Assembly: GCA_019912315.1 (NCBI GenBank) | Contig: JAIOJA010000042.1 | Coordinates: forward strand, 124,001 to 188,000 | Source of the DNA: Planctomycetota bacterium | Lineage (GTDB): Bacteria > Planctomycetota > UBA8742 > UBA2392 | Direction: 5' to 3' | DNA length: 64,000 bases | Shown here: piece after piece, positions 10,394-17,770 of the stretch | Layout of the letters: every line of letters begins with the position of its first letter | How positions within the stretch are numbered: position 1 is the first letter of the stretch | Notes under the pieces: model-generated | What the model saw: the letters and a program-made list of their open reading frames with translations, nothing else | What the model was told of the DNA's origin: nothing | Database searches by the model: none | Made by a program: the position numbers and the translations under genes

Positions 10394-10424
10394 AAACGGG
10401 GCGCCGCAAGCCGGCGCCCCGTTT
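10394..10424. terminator. Bidirectional terminator hairpin
   Basis: Perfect 13-bp inverted repeat (AAACGGGGCGCCG, loop CAAGC, then its complement ending CCCCGTTT). It sits between the convergent DUF444 and cyclase-fold genes. Because the stem ends are A-rich and T-rich, it can serve both strands. Confidence 0.85.
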
Positions 10425-10438
10425 CGTTGTCTGTCGGC

Positions 10439-11914
10439 CTAGTCTTCGCCGTCGCCGCCGGTGATCACCGGAATCGGACGATCAACGCCGTCTGTGGCGC
10501 GTTTCAGGAACAACAGCGCGTAGCAGGTGTTGTAGATGTCGGACGGGTCGATTTCATTGTCGATGTCCCACATGCCGCTGTCCTGCTGGTCCTTCAGCAG
10601 CACGTCCGCGCCCTCCAGGTACCAGTCGTGCCCGCCAATCTCATCGATGCCACCTAGCATCCCGAGACGCTCCACCGTGTAAAGGTAGTAGTAGTAGCGG
10701 TACTTGCCCGCGCCCGGGTTCTGTGTCATGTCCCAGTTGTTGATCATCCAGGCCAGACCGTCGCCGATCATCTGGTTGCATTCCTTCTCCATGTCTTCCC
10801 AGGCCTTCTTCTGGGCCGGGTCGTCAACCATCTCGTCACGGATCAGGATCAGCGCGTTGACTGCAGCGGCCGTCATGCTGCCGTAGGTGGTCTTGTCGAG
10901 TGGCTGGTGGTTGCTCTGCCGGGCGTAACCCCAGCCGCGGGCCTTGAGTTCCACCGGCGGCGGCTCGGAGCTTGTGCCGCGCCCCTTCTTGTCGTCGTCA
11001 TCGCCTTCGCGCTTCTTCCACTTGCCCTTGACCACCGGTCCTTCCTTGTCCTGCTGACCGCGCAACATGCGGAACACTTCCAGAAACAGCTTCTTGTCGT
11101 AGCGGATGCCGAGGCGTGTGGCGCACTTCAGCCCGAGAATCGCGTACTGCGTCGCGGATACGTCCACCTGGGGGTCGCTCGCGCCCACGCCGTCCTTGGC
11201 GTAGCGCCAGCCGCCGCCGCCGTATGCCCGGCGGAAGCGTGATTCCAAGGCTTTCACGGCGATCTCGCACATCTTCTGGTCCTTGCGGTCCAGCTTGAAA
11301 TTGCGGTCCTTCTTCTTCTTCTTGGCACCCTTTTCTTCGGTGCCCCAGCGTTTGACCGGCACCTCATGCCTCTTGCCGTCTTCGTCTTCAACCTTCTTGA
11401 AACGCTTCTTCGGGTTGCTGTAGCCGCCCTCCTTGGTCTCCCAGGCGCTGATGTAGTAGGCTTCCACAGCGTTCAGCAGGGTGGCATCTTCGTAGGTCGT
11501 GCTGCCGACAAAGCCTTGCATCATGCCGACCGCGCCGTTCTCCGTGTAGTTTTCGCGCAGCCACTCCATGGCCTTTTCGATTTCCGGCTCATCAAAGAAG
11601 CAGCCGGATTTGCAGAGGGCCTGGATCGGGAAGGCCGTACGCGCAATCAGGTAGCGGTGCGGCGTGCCGGAACCGTACAGCGGTGGGTTTTCAGGGAACT
11701 TGCCGAAAACCGGCTTCGGATCAATGGGGTCTACGCCCTGCTGCTTTTTCAGCCAGTCACAGCCGTCATCTACGGCGTCTTCGACCTTGTCTTCAAACGA
11801 CTTGCCGAAAACATCTTCACGCTTCTTCTTCTCGGCGTCGTCCTGCGCGTTGGAAGGGATGGCCATCCCGACAACAACAAGCGCAGCGGCCGCAACATAC
11901 AGCAGATTCCGCAT
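10439..11914 (-). CDS. Secreted prenyltransferase/squalene-oxidase-repeat protein
   Basis: Exported 491-residue protein with the alpha/alpha-barrel cyclase-type fold found in many planctomycete secreted proteins. Export is shown by the signal peptide MRNLLYVAAAALVVVGMAIP ending SNAQ. Repeat-type helices include GCDWLKKQQG, KAMEWLRENYTENGAVGM, GGGGWRYAKDG with DVSATQYAILGL, and LKDQQDSGMWDID with DIYNTCYALLFLKRA. The QxxDGxW-like turns are typical. The catalytic DxDD or DDTA motifs of true squalene or terpene cyclases are not evident, so enzymatic cyclisation should not be assumed. Lysine-rich insertions interrupt the middle. It is convergent with the DUF444 gene and shares the terminator. A membrane-anchored relative lies at 51378-53687. 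Confidence 0.8.
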   Translation of the reverse strand: MRNLLYVAAAALVVVGMAIPSNAQDDAEKKKREDVFGKSFEDKVEDAVDDGCDWLKKQQGVDPIDPKPVFGKFPENPPLYGSGTPHRYLIARTAFPIQALCKSGCFFDEPEIEKAMEWLRENYTENGAVGMMQGFVGSTTYEDATLLNAVEAYYISAWETKEGGYSNPKKRFKKVEDEDGKRHEVPVKRWGTEEKGAKKKKKDRNFKLDRKDQKMCEIAVKALESRFRRAYGGGGWRYAKDGVGASDPQVDVSATQYAILGLKCATRLGIRYDKKLFLEVFRMLRGQQDKEGPVVKGKWKKREGDDDDKKGRGTSSEPPPVELKARGWGYARQSNHQPLDKTTYGSMTAAAVNALILIRDEMVDDPAQKKAWEDMEKECNQMIGDGLAWMINNWDMTQNPGAGKYRYYYYLYTVERLGMLGGIDEIGGHDWYLEGADVLLKDQQDSGMWDIDNEIDPSDIYNTCYALLFLKRATDGVDRPIPVITGGDGED

Positions 11915-12083
11915 TCGTACTCCCGGTTCAGATCAGTTGGCACCACGTACCAGAGTACGCGAAGTCCTGACTGATTTCTTCAAAAAAGGCGTCAATATTC
12001 AGTGGCCGGGCAACGTAAGCCCTTACAAGAAAAGGGGCTCTGGTATTGCGCACAAATCGCCCTGCGACCGGAAGGCGTAAACG

Positions 12084-12839
12084 CTACCTCAGGCTGGTCA
12101 TATGCCGACCGCCGTCGGTCTTCATGCACTCACCAGTAATCCAGCCTGCGTCAGGCGACGCGAGGAACGCAATCGCGCCCGCGATGTCCGCAGGCATTCC
12201 GTAGCGACCCAGCGGGTGCGTGTCTTTCGCCCGCGCCAGAAACGCGTCGTAGTCCGGTACCGTGCCCGATGCCGTGTGCAACTCCGAGCGCACGACTCCC
12301 GGCTCAACAGCGTTCACGCGCACGCCCAGCGGGGCGAGCTCAAGGGCCATGGTCTGCGTCATCATGGTGACTGCGGCCTTCGAGGCACAGTACGCAAGAA
12401 GGTTGGCGTAGGGGCGGGTGCCGCAAACGCTGCTGACGTTGACGATGCTGCCCCTGGACTTGATCAATTCGCTGATTGCGGCGTTTGTGAGGTAGAAAAG
12501 TCCGTTGACGTTGGGGCGCATGACGCGGTCAAACTCCTCGGGTGTTGTGTCCTGCACGCCGCCGCTGCCGATCACGCCCGCGTTGTTGACCAGCACGTCA
12601 AGGCGCCCGTGGCGCTGCACGGTCTCGGTGACCATGCGCGCGCAATCATCAGCCCGAACCACGTCGCCAACGACGTACGTGCATGACTCCCCCACTTCGC
12701 TGCAGGCGCCTTTCAGCTTGTCCTCGCGGCGCCCGGTGATGACGACTTTGGCGCCCTCAGCCGCAAGCCGTTGCGCGGTGCCCAGCCCGATGCCCGTACC
12801 GCCGCCGCTGATCAGCGCGACTTTGCCTTGAAACCGCAT
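12084..12839 (-). CDS. Short-chain dehydrogenase/reductase
   Basis: Classical SDR of 251 residues, an NAD(P)-dependent oxidoreductase of an alcohol, keto or acyl group. The cofactor motif SGGGTGIG is at residues 11-18, NNAG at 85-88, catalytic Ser at 136/137 and YCASK at 150-154, giving an intact Ser-Tyr-Lys set. The C-terminus (WITGECMKTDGGRHM) has the usual form. AGGAG lies about six bases before the ATG, inside the gap of only 8 bp after the parvulin gene, so it is co-transcribed with that gene and the ABM-domain gene. The substrate cannot be read from the sequence. Confidence 0.9.
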   Translation of the reverse strand: MRFQGKVALISGGGTGIGLGTAQRLAAEGAKVVITGRREDKLKGACSEVGESCTYVVGDVVRADDCARMVTETVQRHGRLDVLVNNAGVIGSGGVQDTTPEEFDRVMRPNVNGLFYLTNAAISELIKSRGSIVNVSSVCGTRPYANLLAYCASKAAVTMMTQTMALELAPLGVRVNAVEPGVVRSELHTASGTVPDYDAFLARAKDTHPLGRYGMPADIAGAIAFLASPDAGWITGECMKTDGGRHMTSLR

Positions 12840-12847
12840 GGTTGCTC

Positions 12848-13363
12848 CTAGTTTTCTCGCCGGATCAGGTGAAAGCCGAACGAGCCCGATGCGATACGCG
12901 CAAAGCCCGGCTTCGTGGACAACCCCGTATCGTTAAAGGCCTTGTCCAGCCCGCTGTCTCGCGATTTGCAGGTGTACACCGTGGACGGCGCCCCCGAATC
13001 TTCCGAATGCTCGCCCGCCAGTCTGTCCCAGTTTTCAACAGTCGGGTTGTTGCGGTACTGGTGCCACAGATCCTCCACCAGGGCCCGGGCTTGCTCTTCA
13101 GTGCGGTTCGGATCCTTGGGCGTGACGCGCGGGTTCTTGCCTTGCCAGGAAATCAGTATGTGCCGCACGCGTGCTTCGCTGACCGGTGTCGGCAGCTTGC
13201 CCCAGGTGTCGTCGTATTCGTCCGTGTGCTCGACTTTGGGTGGCGGCGGCAAGGCCGTGCCGGAATCGTAGAACATGACCATTGCCAGCGCGACGCCGGC
13301 GATGGCGGCCACGACGATCATGCCAAAGAGGGAAGCGTTCTTCCTGGACTTGCGTTTCGCCAC
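12848..13363 (-). CDS. Membrane-anchored parvulin-type peptidyl-prolyl isomerase
   Basis: A 171-residue protein that would catalyse prolyl cis/trans isomerisation outside the membrane. It has a basic start (AKRKSRKN), one transmembrane helix around residues 13-31 (GMIVVAAIAGVALAMVMF), a proline-rich spacer, then a single parvulin domain. Domain signs are ARVRHILISW, EEQARALVEDLW, FNDTGLSTKPG and the C-terminal GSFGFHLIRREN. The start is the GTG at 13363. GGAGG lies nine bases upstream, and the upstream ABM-domain gene stops at 13368, only 4 bp away. A longer frame from 13408 would run back into that gene and has no ribosome site. Parvulin active-site residues are only partly recognisable, so activity is likely but not certain. 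Confidence 0.82.
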   Translation of the reverse strand: MAKRKSRKNASLFGMIVVAAIAGVALAMVMFYDSGTALPPPPKVEHTDEYDDTWGKLPTPVSEARVRHILISWQGKNPRVTPKDPNRTEEQARALVEDLWHQYRNNPTVENWDRLAGEHSEDSGAPSTVYTCKSRDSGLDKAFNDTGLSTKPGFARIASGSFGFHLIRREN

Positions 13364-13367
13364 GGCT

Positions 13368-13673
13368 TCAGGCCTCCATGGTGCTGTCGAAGACTTCAAA
13401 GATCTCAAGCTGCGGATGACCCTGGAACATGCCTTCGTGGCGCTTGCCGTGGGCTTTGCGGAAGGCTTCGGATTTCGTCCAGCCCTCGAAGGCTTCCATG
13501 CTGGCCCAGCGCGACATGCTGATGAAGACCCCGCCGGGTGCGGAGGGGCGCAGCATGTCCAGCCCGAGAAAGCCGGGCATGCCGTCGATCAGACCGGCGC
13601 GATTTTTGAAGGCCTCTTCAAAATCCGCCTCGCGCCCGACCGTCACACTGAACCGGTTCATAACCACGATCAT
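13368..13673 (-). CDS. Antibiotic biosynthesis monooxygenase (ABM) domain protein, IsdG/HmoA-like
   Basis: Single-domain 101-residue protein of the dimeric alpha+beta-barrel ABM superfamily. Members include small cofactor-free monooxygenases and IsdG-type haem-degrading enzymes. Signs are NRFSVTVGREADFEEAFKNR, the PGFLGLDMLRP strand, and SRWASMEAFEGWTKSEAF followed by AHGKRHEGMF. The histidine and the spaced W/F residues resemble HmoA-like proteins, but the haem ligand is not secure, so only the fold is called with confidence. Start ATG 13673 (a second ATG at 13661 is possible). The divergent cupin gene begins only 18 bp away, so the two genes share a very short control region. Confidence 0.78.
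   Translation of the reverse strand: MIVVMNRFSVTVGREADFEEAFKNRAGLIDGMPGFLGLDMLRPSAPGGVFISMSRWASMEAFEGWTKSEAFRKAHGKRHEGMFQGHPQLEIFEVFDSTMEA
13373..13377 (-). promoter_or_regulatory. Ribosome binding site deciding a GTG start
   Basis: GGAGG on the minus strand, nine bases before the GTG at 13363. It lies in the last codons of the upstream ABM-domain gene and selects GTG as the start of the parvulin gene. Confidence 0.7.
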
Positions 13674-13691
13674 GGCTGGTAGATTAGCGCC

Positions 13692-14018
13692 ATGACTCAG
13701 CCAATCCAGATACTGGCCAACCAGCTAGAGTGGCGCGAATTCAAAGACGCGCCCGGCGTCAGCTACAAGACGCTGCGGAAGCATTCGAGTAGCGGCCTGA
13801 CCATCCTGCTGAAGTTCGCACCCGGAGCCCGCTACCACACCCACCGCCACCCCGCCGGCGAAGAGTATTTTGTATTGGAAGGCGAGCTGGATGACCTGGG
13901 CAAATCCTGGCCCACCGGCAGCTACATCTACCACCCACCCGGAAGCGCCCACCGCCCGTCGAGCAAAGCGGGTTGTGTTGTGTTGGTGATGTTGCCCGAG
14001 GCTGTCGAGTTGCTCTAA
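13692..14018 (+). CDS. ChrR-like cupin domain protein
   Basis: Single-domain cupin of 108 residues. The metal-binding first motif is clear: GARYHTHRHPAGEEYF with H49, H51, H53 and E57/E58. It is followed by FVLEGELDDLG and the second motif region YIYHPPGSAHRPSSKAG. This arrangement matches the C-terminal cupin of ChrR anti-sigma factors and stand-alone relatives. No zinc-binding anti-sigma N-domain is present, and no sigma factor gene is adjacent, so a sensor role is not supported. A small metal-dependent enzyme or binding protein is as likely. It is transcribed divergently from the ABM-domain gene. Confidence 0.82.
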   Translation: MTQPIQILANQLEWREFKDAPGVSYKTLRKHSSSGLTILLKFAPGARYHTHRHPAGEEYFVLEGELDDLGKSWPTGSYIYHPPGSAHRPSSKAGCVVLVMLPEAVELL

Positions 14019-14724
14019 CGACTCAGAAGGGAGCCTCAATTACTCCACCAGTTTCGCCGCCACAATGATCAAAGATTTCGAGAGGAGTACAGTGTGCCCC
14101 TCCCCGAAATGATTGTCAGTGGAATTGAGTAAATGGGTGGAGCAATTTGAGGAATCGTTCGGCTTTGAACGATTAATCGAGTGCGAGCATGGATGTGAAG
14201 CTGGCCTGGTTCAAGTAGCCGAATTGGCGGTTTGGTTGCCGGATGTGCCGCGGAGCTCGTCCCATGTGGCTATGCGGAGGTCGGTTTCGGTGACGACTCC
14301 GATTTCGCCGGTGCTTTGGAAGCGGACCACGCACGCGCGGTCCTGCGCGCTTAGACCGAGCAACTGCCCGGCGCGGCGCGACTTGGTTCAGAATACGTGC
14401 TGCCCTACGACGAAGCGCATCTTCGGTCCTGGTTGGTTCACGACTGTTCCCGGTAAATCTGAGCTACCCGCGCGGCCGCTGAGGGCCGTTGCCCACCCAT
14501 GAACGAACCACATCCCAGACGCCTTCCCGGGAGTGCGAAAAATTTGTGTTGGGCACGGCTCGAAGGCAACTGCAACACGCCAAGACGCAACGAGCGCCAC
14601 GACGCCAGGATTGCGGGGGCGGGCTTCCTTGCACTCGTGGCGCCTTGGCGTTCTTTGCGCCGTGGCGTGAGGTAGTGGCAGTCCAAATTTGTACTGGTGT
14701 CCGGGTCGCGGCAGGCACGCTTTA
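14019..14724. other. Gene-poor stretch, possible gene remnant and inverted repeat
   Basis: About 700 bp without a convincing gene. Small open frames here have neither family signs nor ribosome sites. On the minus strand, roughly 14400-14220 translates to a short coherent-looking piece (VVRFQSTGEIGVVTETDLRI then WDELRG) that begins right after a stop codon and has no start, so it may be a decayed gene. The right part carries an imperfect inverted repeat. It lies downstream of the catabolic operon. Confidence 0.5.
14578..14667. repeat. Imperfect long inverted repeat, REP-like
   Basis: Two 29-base arms (14578-14606 and 14639-14667) match as inverted copies at 23 of 29 positions by eye, around a 32-base centre. 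Both arms are built of CGCCAAGACGCAA-like units. It is intergenic, just downstream of the flavoenzyme gene, so it may be a dispersed palindromic repeat or help end transcription of the operon. Confidence 0.55.
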
Positions 14725-16143
14725 CTACCCCACCTGCGCGTCCACCGTCTCCGATGGCGGGGTGCGGTTGCCGGCTAAATCGTATGCCTGGACGTAGTAG
14801 CGATAGTCCAAACCGGCGATTGCTGTCGCATCGTGGTAGCTCGTCACGGGCGCTGGCACAGCGTCGATGCGTTCAAACTGGCCTGTGGCGACGGCGCGCC
14901 AGACGTCGTAGCCGTAGACGCCTTCATTGTCCGTGGCCGCGTTCCATTTGAGGCTGATGCGTCCCTTGCTGCCATCTGCTGACAAATTTGCGGAGTCCTT
15001 CCAATGCGGCGCGACGCTGTCGTCGCTTTCCGGCGCCTGGATTTCGCCCTTGGGCCACAGGAAGCAGGTGACGGTTTGAAAACGCTCGTCCTTGGCTTTG
15101 CAGACGTTGGCGTAGCAGCAGCGGATCACCGTGTCATAGTGCCCGGCCTCGACTTTGCGCGGCCAGTCCGGGTCGCACAGGATCGGGCGGGCCATGCCGA
15201 TCAGATCCGCGTCGCCGTCGTTCAGGATCTGCTCCGCCAGCTCGGGTGTATTGATCTTGCCGGTGGCGATGACGGGCGCGTCGCAGCCCTGCTCTCGCAG
15301 GAAACTCTTGACGCCAGCCGCGATATACAGGTTGGCGGCGGGCGGGTAGGTCTTGCCGGGCATGCAGCGGTCGCCGCTGTAGCCTGTGTAGGGGTACAGG
15401 GGCTCGCCCTCGCGGGGCTGGGCGTCCTCGAACTTGCCGCCGGCGCTGATGCTGACGTAGTCCACCCCGCCCTGCACCAGGCGCAGGGCGATCAGCTTCG
15501 ATTCATCTACTGTGTAGCCGCCTTTGATGCACTCTTCGCCGTCGAAGCGGACGCCGATCGGGTTCTCGTCCCCCACCGCCGTGCGCACGGCCTGCACGAC
15601 TTCGACCGGCAGGCGCAGGCGACGGTCGAGCGTGCCGCCGTAGTCATCACGGCGCTTGTTCATGCGGCTGAGGAAGCTGCTGAGCGTGTAGGCGTGGGCC
15701 ATGTGCAGCTCGACGCCGTCATAGCCTGCCTCGATGCTGCGGACGGCCGCGGCGGCGTATGCCTGCGTGATGCCGCTGATGTCGTCAATACTTAGGTCCT
15801 CAACTTTCTGCCTCCAGCCGCTGCGACTGATCTTTAAGAAGTGAATGATCTGGGGGACGACGCGGCCGGGGCCGGCGTCATTCATTTTCTTGCGCAGCTC
15901 ACGTAGCCCGGGTGTGAATTCGTCATTGCTGATGCGCAACAGCGGCCCCGACTTGCTGTCGTGTACCGCCATGGCCTCTAGAACTACGAGCCCGGCGCCG
16001 CCCTTCGCGAATCGCACGTAGCGGTCCGTGATGTCCTGGTTCACGTGACCATCTTCGCCGGACAGACGGGTGACCATGGCCGGAACCACGATCCGGTTCG
16101 GCAGAGTCATCGAGTTAATCGTCAGTGGCGTGAATAACTTCAT
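14725..16143 (-). CDS. Old-Yellow-Enzyme/2,4-dienoyl-CoA reductase-type flavoprotein with fibronectin-III-like tail
   Basis: NADH:flavin oxidoreductase family, 472 residues. An FMN-binding TIM barrel fills residues 1 to about 350 (start MKLFTPLTINSMTLPNRIVV, then GVELHMAHAYTLSSFLSRMNKRRDDYGG, VIATGKINTPELAEQIL, DLIGMARPILCDPDWPRK). A cysteine cluster follows (CCYANVC, then C after eleven residues). It resembles, but does not exactly match, the 4Fe-4S site of 2,4-dienoyl-CoA reductase. The FAD/NAD domain expected next is absent. Residues from about 370 instead form a fibronectin-III-like domain (ISLKWNAATDNEGVYGYDVWR, GLDYRYYVQAYDLAGN), normally seen in secreted proteins. No signal peptide is visible. 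The ATG at 16143 is used, since the preceding in-frame codon is TTG. It is the last gene of the operon and follows a ferredoxin. Confidence 0.85.
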   Translation of the reverse strand: MKLFTPLTINSMTLPNRIVVPAMVTRLSGEDGHVNQDITDRYVRFAKGGAGLVVLEAMAVHDSKSGPLLRISNDEFTPGLRELRKKMNDAGPGRVVPQIIHFLKISRSGWRQKVEDLSIDDISGITQAYAAAAVRSIEAGYDGVELHMAHAYTLSSFLSRMNKRRDDYGGTLDRRLRLPVEVVQAVRTAVGDENPIGVRFDGEECIKGGYTVDESKLIALRLVQGGVDYVSISAGGKFEDAQPREGEPLYPYTGYSGDRCMPGKTYPPAANLYIAAGVKSFLREQGCDAPVIATGKINTPELAEQILNDGDADLIGMARPILCDPDWPRKVEAGHYDTVIRCCYANVCKAKDERFQTVTCFLWPKGEIQAPESDDSVAPHWKDSANLSADGSKGRISLKWNAATDNEGVYGYDVWRAVATGQFERIDAVPAPVTSYHDATAIAGLDYRYYVQAYDLAGNRTPPSETVDAQVG

Positions 16144-16195
16144 CAACTAAGTAACTGGCGAAAGGGTAAACAGATTAGCGACCTAATTAAATCCA

Positions 16196-16576
16196 TCAGG
16201 CGTTTCCGATGGGGCTCATCCTGGCTGAATCGCCCGGGCCGGTTGGGTGAAGTCGCAGGCGCTCGACGGGGATGCCGTTGATCAGGTGGCTCTCGACAAT
16301 CTCGTCCACGTCGGCCGGCGTGACCTGTTTGTACCAGATCGCTTCCGGGTAAATGACAACGCTGACGCCCTGCTCGCAGGTGTCCAGGCAGCCTGACTTC
16401 TGGGCCCGGATACGTGGCTTGAGTTTCTTTTCAGCGGCCAGTTGTTTGAAGCGCTCAAGCACAGCTTCGCTGCCCTTGCGCGTGCAGTCGCCGCGGGGGT
16501 TGGCTTCTTCACGCGTATTGAGGCAGATAAAAACATGACGCTCGTAGGGCGGGAACTTTCGGGTTGGTTCGGTCAT
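16196..16576 (-). CDS. Thioredoxin-fold [2Fe-2S] ferredoxin
   Basis: Small cytoplasmic electron carrier of 126 residues. Four cysteines are placed as in thioredoxin-like [2Fe-2S] ferredoxins: C18, C31, C63 and C67, within HVFICLNTRE, GDCTRKG and SGCLDTCEQG. The VVIYPEAIWYKQVTPADV strand-loop is also typical. The ATG at 16576 overlaps the stop of the acyl-CoA dehydrogenase gene by four bases (ATGA), so translation is probably coupled. The open frame extending to 16762 is a shadow inside that gene. It sits between an acyl-CoA dehydrogenase and an OYE-type reductase, so it could pass electrons to or from either. This is inferred from position. Confidence 0.9.
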   Translation of the reverse strand: MTEPTRKFPPYERHVFICLNTREEANPRGDCTRKGSEAVLERFKQLAAEKKLKPRIRAQKSGCLDTCEQGVSVVIYPEAIWYKQVTPADVDEIVESHLINGIPVERLRLHPTGPGDSARMSPIGNA

Positions 16577-17700
16577 GTGGTTTCCTTCAACATCTCGGAC
16601 GCGATCACCAGTTGCTGGACTTCGCTGGCGCCTTCGTAGATTCGCAGGGGCCTGATCTCGCGGTACAGGCGCTCGAAGACGCTGCCGTGCAGGGCCCCCA
16701 CGCCGCCCGCGAGTTGCAAGGCCTTGTCGATGATCCACTGGGCGTTCTCGGTGCTCTGCCACTTTGCCACGCCGGCCTGCAAGGGAATACGTTCAGAACC
16801 ATTGTCGTATTCCCAGGCTGCCCGGTATGTGAGCAATCTTGACGTGTCAAGGCGTGCTTTCGCTTCCGCAAGGATTCCCTGCGCGATGGGTTGATCTGCC
16901 AGCGTCTTGCCGAACATCTGCCGCGACTTCGCGTGCTTTATGGCCTCGTCCAGCGCACGGCGGGCGAAGCCGTTGGCAGCAGCGGCGACGGTCGTGCGCA
17001 TGCGTCCGAGTGTGCCTAGCGCGACACCCATGCCGTCGCCTTCATTGCCGACCAGCGCGTCCGCGGGAAGTTTGACGTCCTTGAAGTTAATCCGCCCGAG
17101 CGGGTGCGGCGAGATCGGGCGCTGCTGCTCGAAAGTCATCCCGGGCAATCTCGTGTCCAGCAGAAAGCAGGAGATGCCGCGTTTGTCGTCACTGGTGCGC
17201 GCAAACAGGGCGAAGTAGTTGGCCACGCCGACGTTGCTTACAAGGTGCTTTTCGCCGTTGAGGACGTAACCATCCCCCACCTTTTCGGCGCGCAGGGAAA
17301 TGCGCGACAGGTCGCTGCCGGCGTCAGGCTCGGTTATGGCGAATCCCAGACAGCATTCGCCATTGGCCGCGCGGTCGAGAATCGCCCTCTGGGCATCGCT
17401 GCCGGCGATCAGCAGCGGCACCGCGCCGAGGGCCTGCATGGCCCAGGCAAGGTCGGCAATGCCGGAATGATAGGCCAGCACTTCACGCGCAAGCACGTTG
17501 GTCAGCATCGACCAGGGCTCGTGTACGGCGTGGCGCAGCACGCCCGACTTGCCGAGCGCGCGTAAAGCCTCCAACAGCGCGACCGCGTCGTCACCCTTCT
17601 CGGGGTCCGGCCATTGGTGCTGGCGCGCATTGACGTCCAGTTCGCGCGCGAAGCTGCGCTGGTCGTCGGTGAAAAACGGAAGTTTGAGCAGGTCTTCCAT
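16573..17700 (-). CDS. Acyl-CoA dehydrogenase
   Basis: FAD enzyme of 375 residues that oxidises an acyl-CoA to the 2-enoyl-CoA. All three family regions are present. An N-terminal helical domain comes first. The middle flavin/substrate block has CCLGFAITEPDAGSDLSRI and GYVLNGEKHLVSNVGVANY. The C-terminal helical domain has KSRQMFGKTLADQPIAQGILAE, LQLAGGVGALHGSVFERLYRE and IRPLRIYEGASEVQQL. The glutamate of IYEG is at the position of the catalytic base of medium-chain enzymes. The start ATG at 17700 is family-like (ten residues before FTDDQRSFA). It overlaps the ferredoxin start by four bases and follows the hydratase gene after a 69-bp G-rich palindromic gap. No ETF genes are seen. Confidence 0.93.
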   Translation of the reverse strand: MEDLLKLPFFTDDQRSFARELDVNARQHQWPDPEKGDDAVALLEALRALGKSGVLRHAVHEPWSMLTNVLAREVLAYHSGIADLAWAMQALGAVPLLIAGSDAQRAILDRAANGECCLGFAITEPDAGSDLSRISLRAEKVGDGYVLNGEKHLVSNVGVANYFALFARTSDDKRGISCFLLDTRLPGMTFEQQRPISPHPLGRINFKDVKLPADALVGNEGDGMGVALGTLGRMRTTVAAAANGFARRALDEAIKHAKSRQMFGKTLADQPIAQGILAEAKARLDTSRLLTYRAAWEYDNGSERIPLQAGVAKWQSTENAQWIIDKALQLAGGVGALHGSVFERLYREIRPLRIYEGASEVQQLVIASEMLKETT

Positions 17701-17710
17701 GGGCTTCGCC

Positions 17711-17770
17711 GGGCTTGGGGGTTTGGGCTTGGGGCCTGGGGTAGTTCCCTAAGCCCGATGCCCCAAGCCC
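17711..17770. repeat. G-rich palindromic repeat with quadruplex potential on both strands
   Basis: On the plus strand five G-runs of 3-5 bases (17711-17741) are separated by loops of exactly three bases (CTT, TTT, CTT, CCT). Four C-runs follow (17747-17770), which form G-runs on the minus strand. The outer parts are inverted copies (GGGCTTGGGG and CCCCAAGCCC). It fills the gap between the hydratase and acyl-CoA dehydrogenase genes and touches the hydratase stop codon. Confidence 0.7.

Noticed and set aside
10439-11914. True squalene-hopene or terpene cyclase
   Set aside because: The fold repeats are present, but no DxDD-type catalytic motif was seen, so only the fold is reported.
14113-14502. 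129-codon plus-strand frame in the gap after the cupin gene
   Set aside because: There is no family sign and no Shine-Dalgarno. The opposite strand gives a more protein-like piece, so it was left as part of a gene-poor region.
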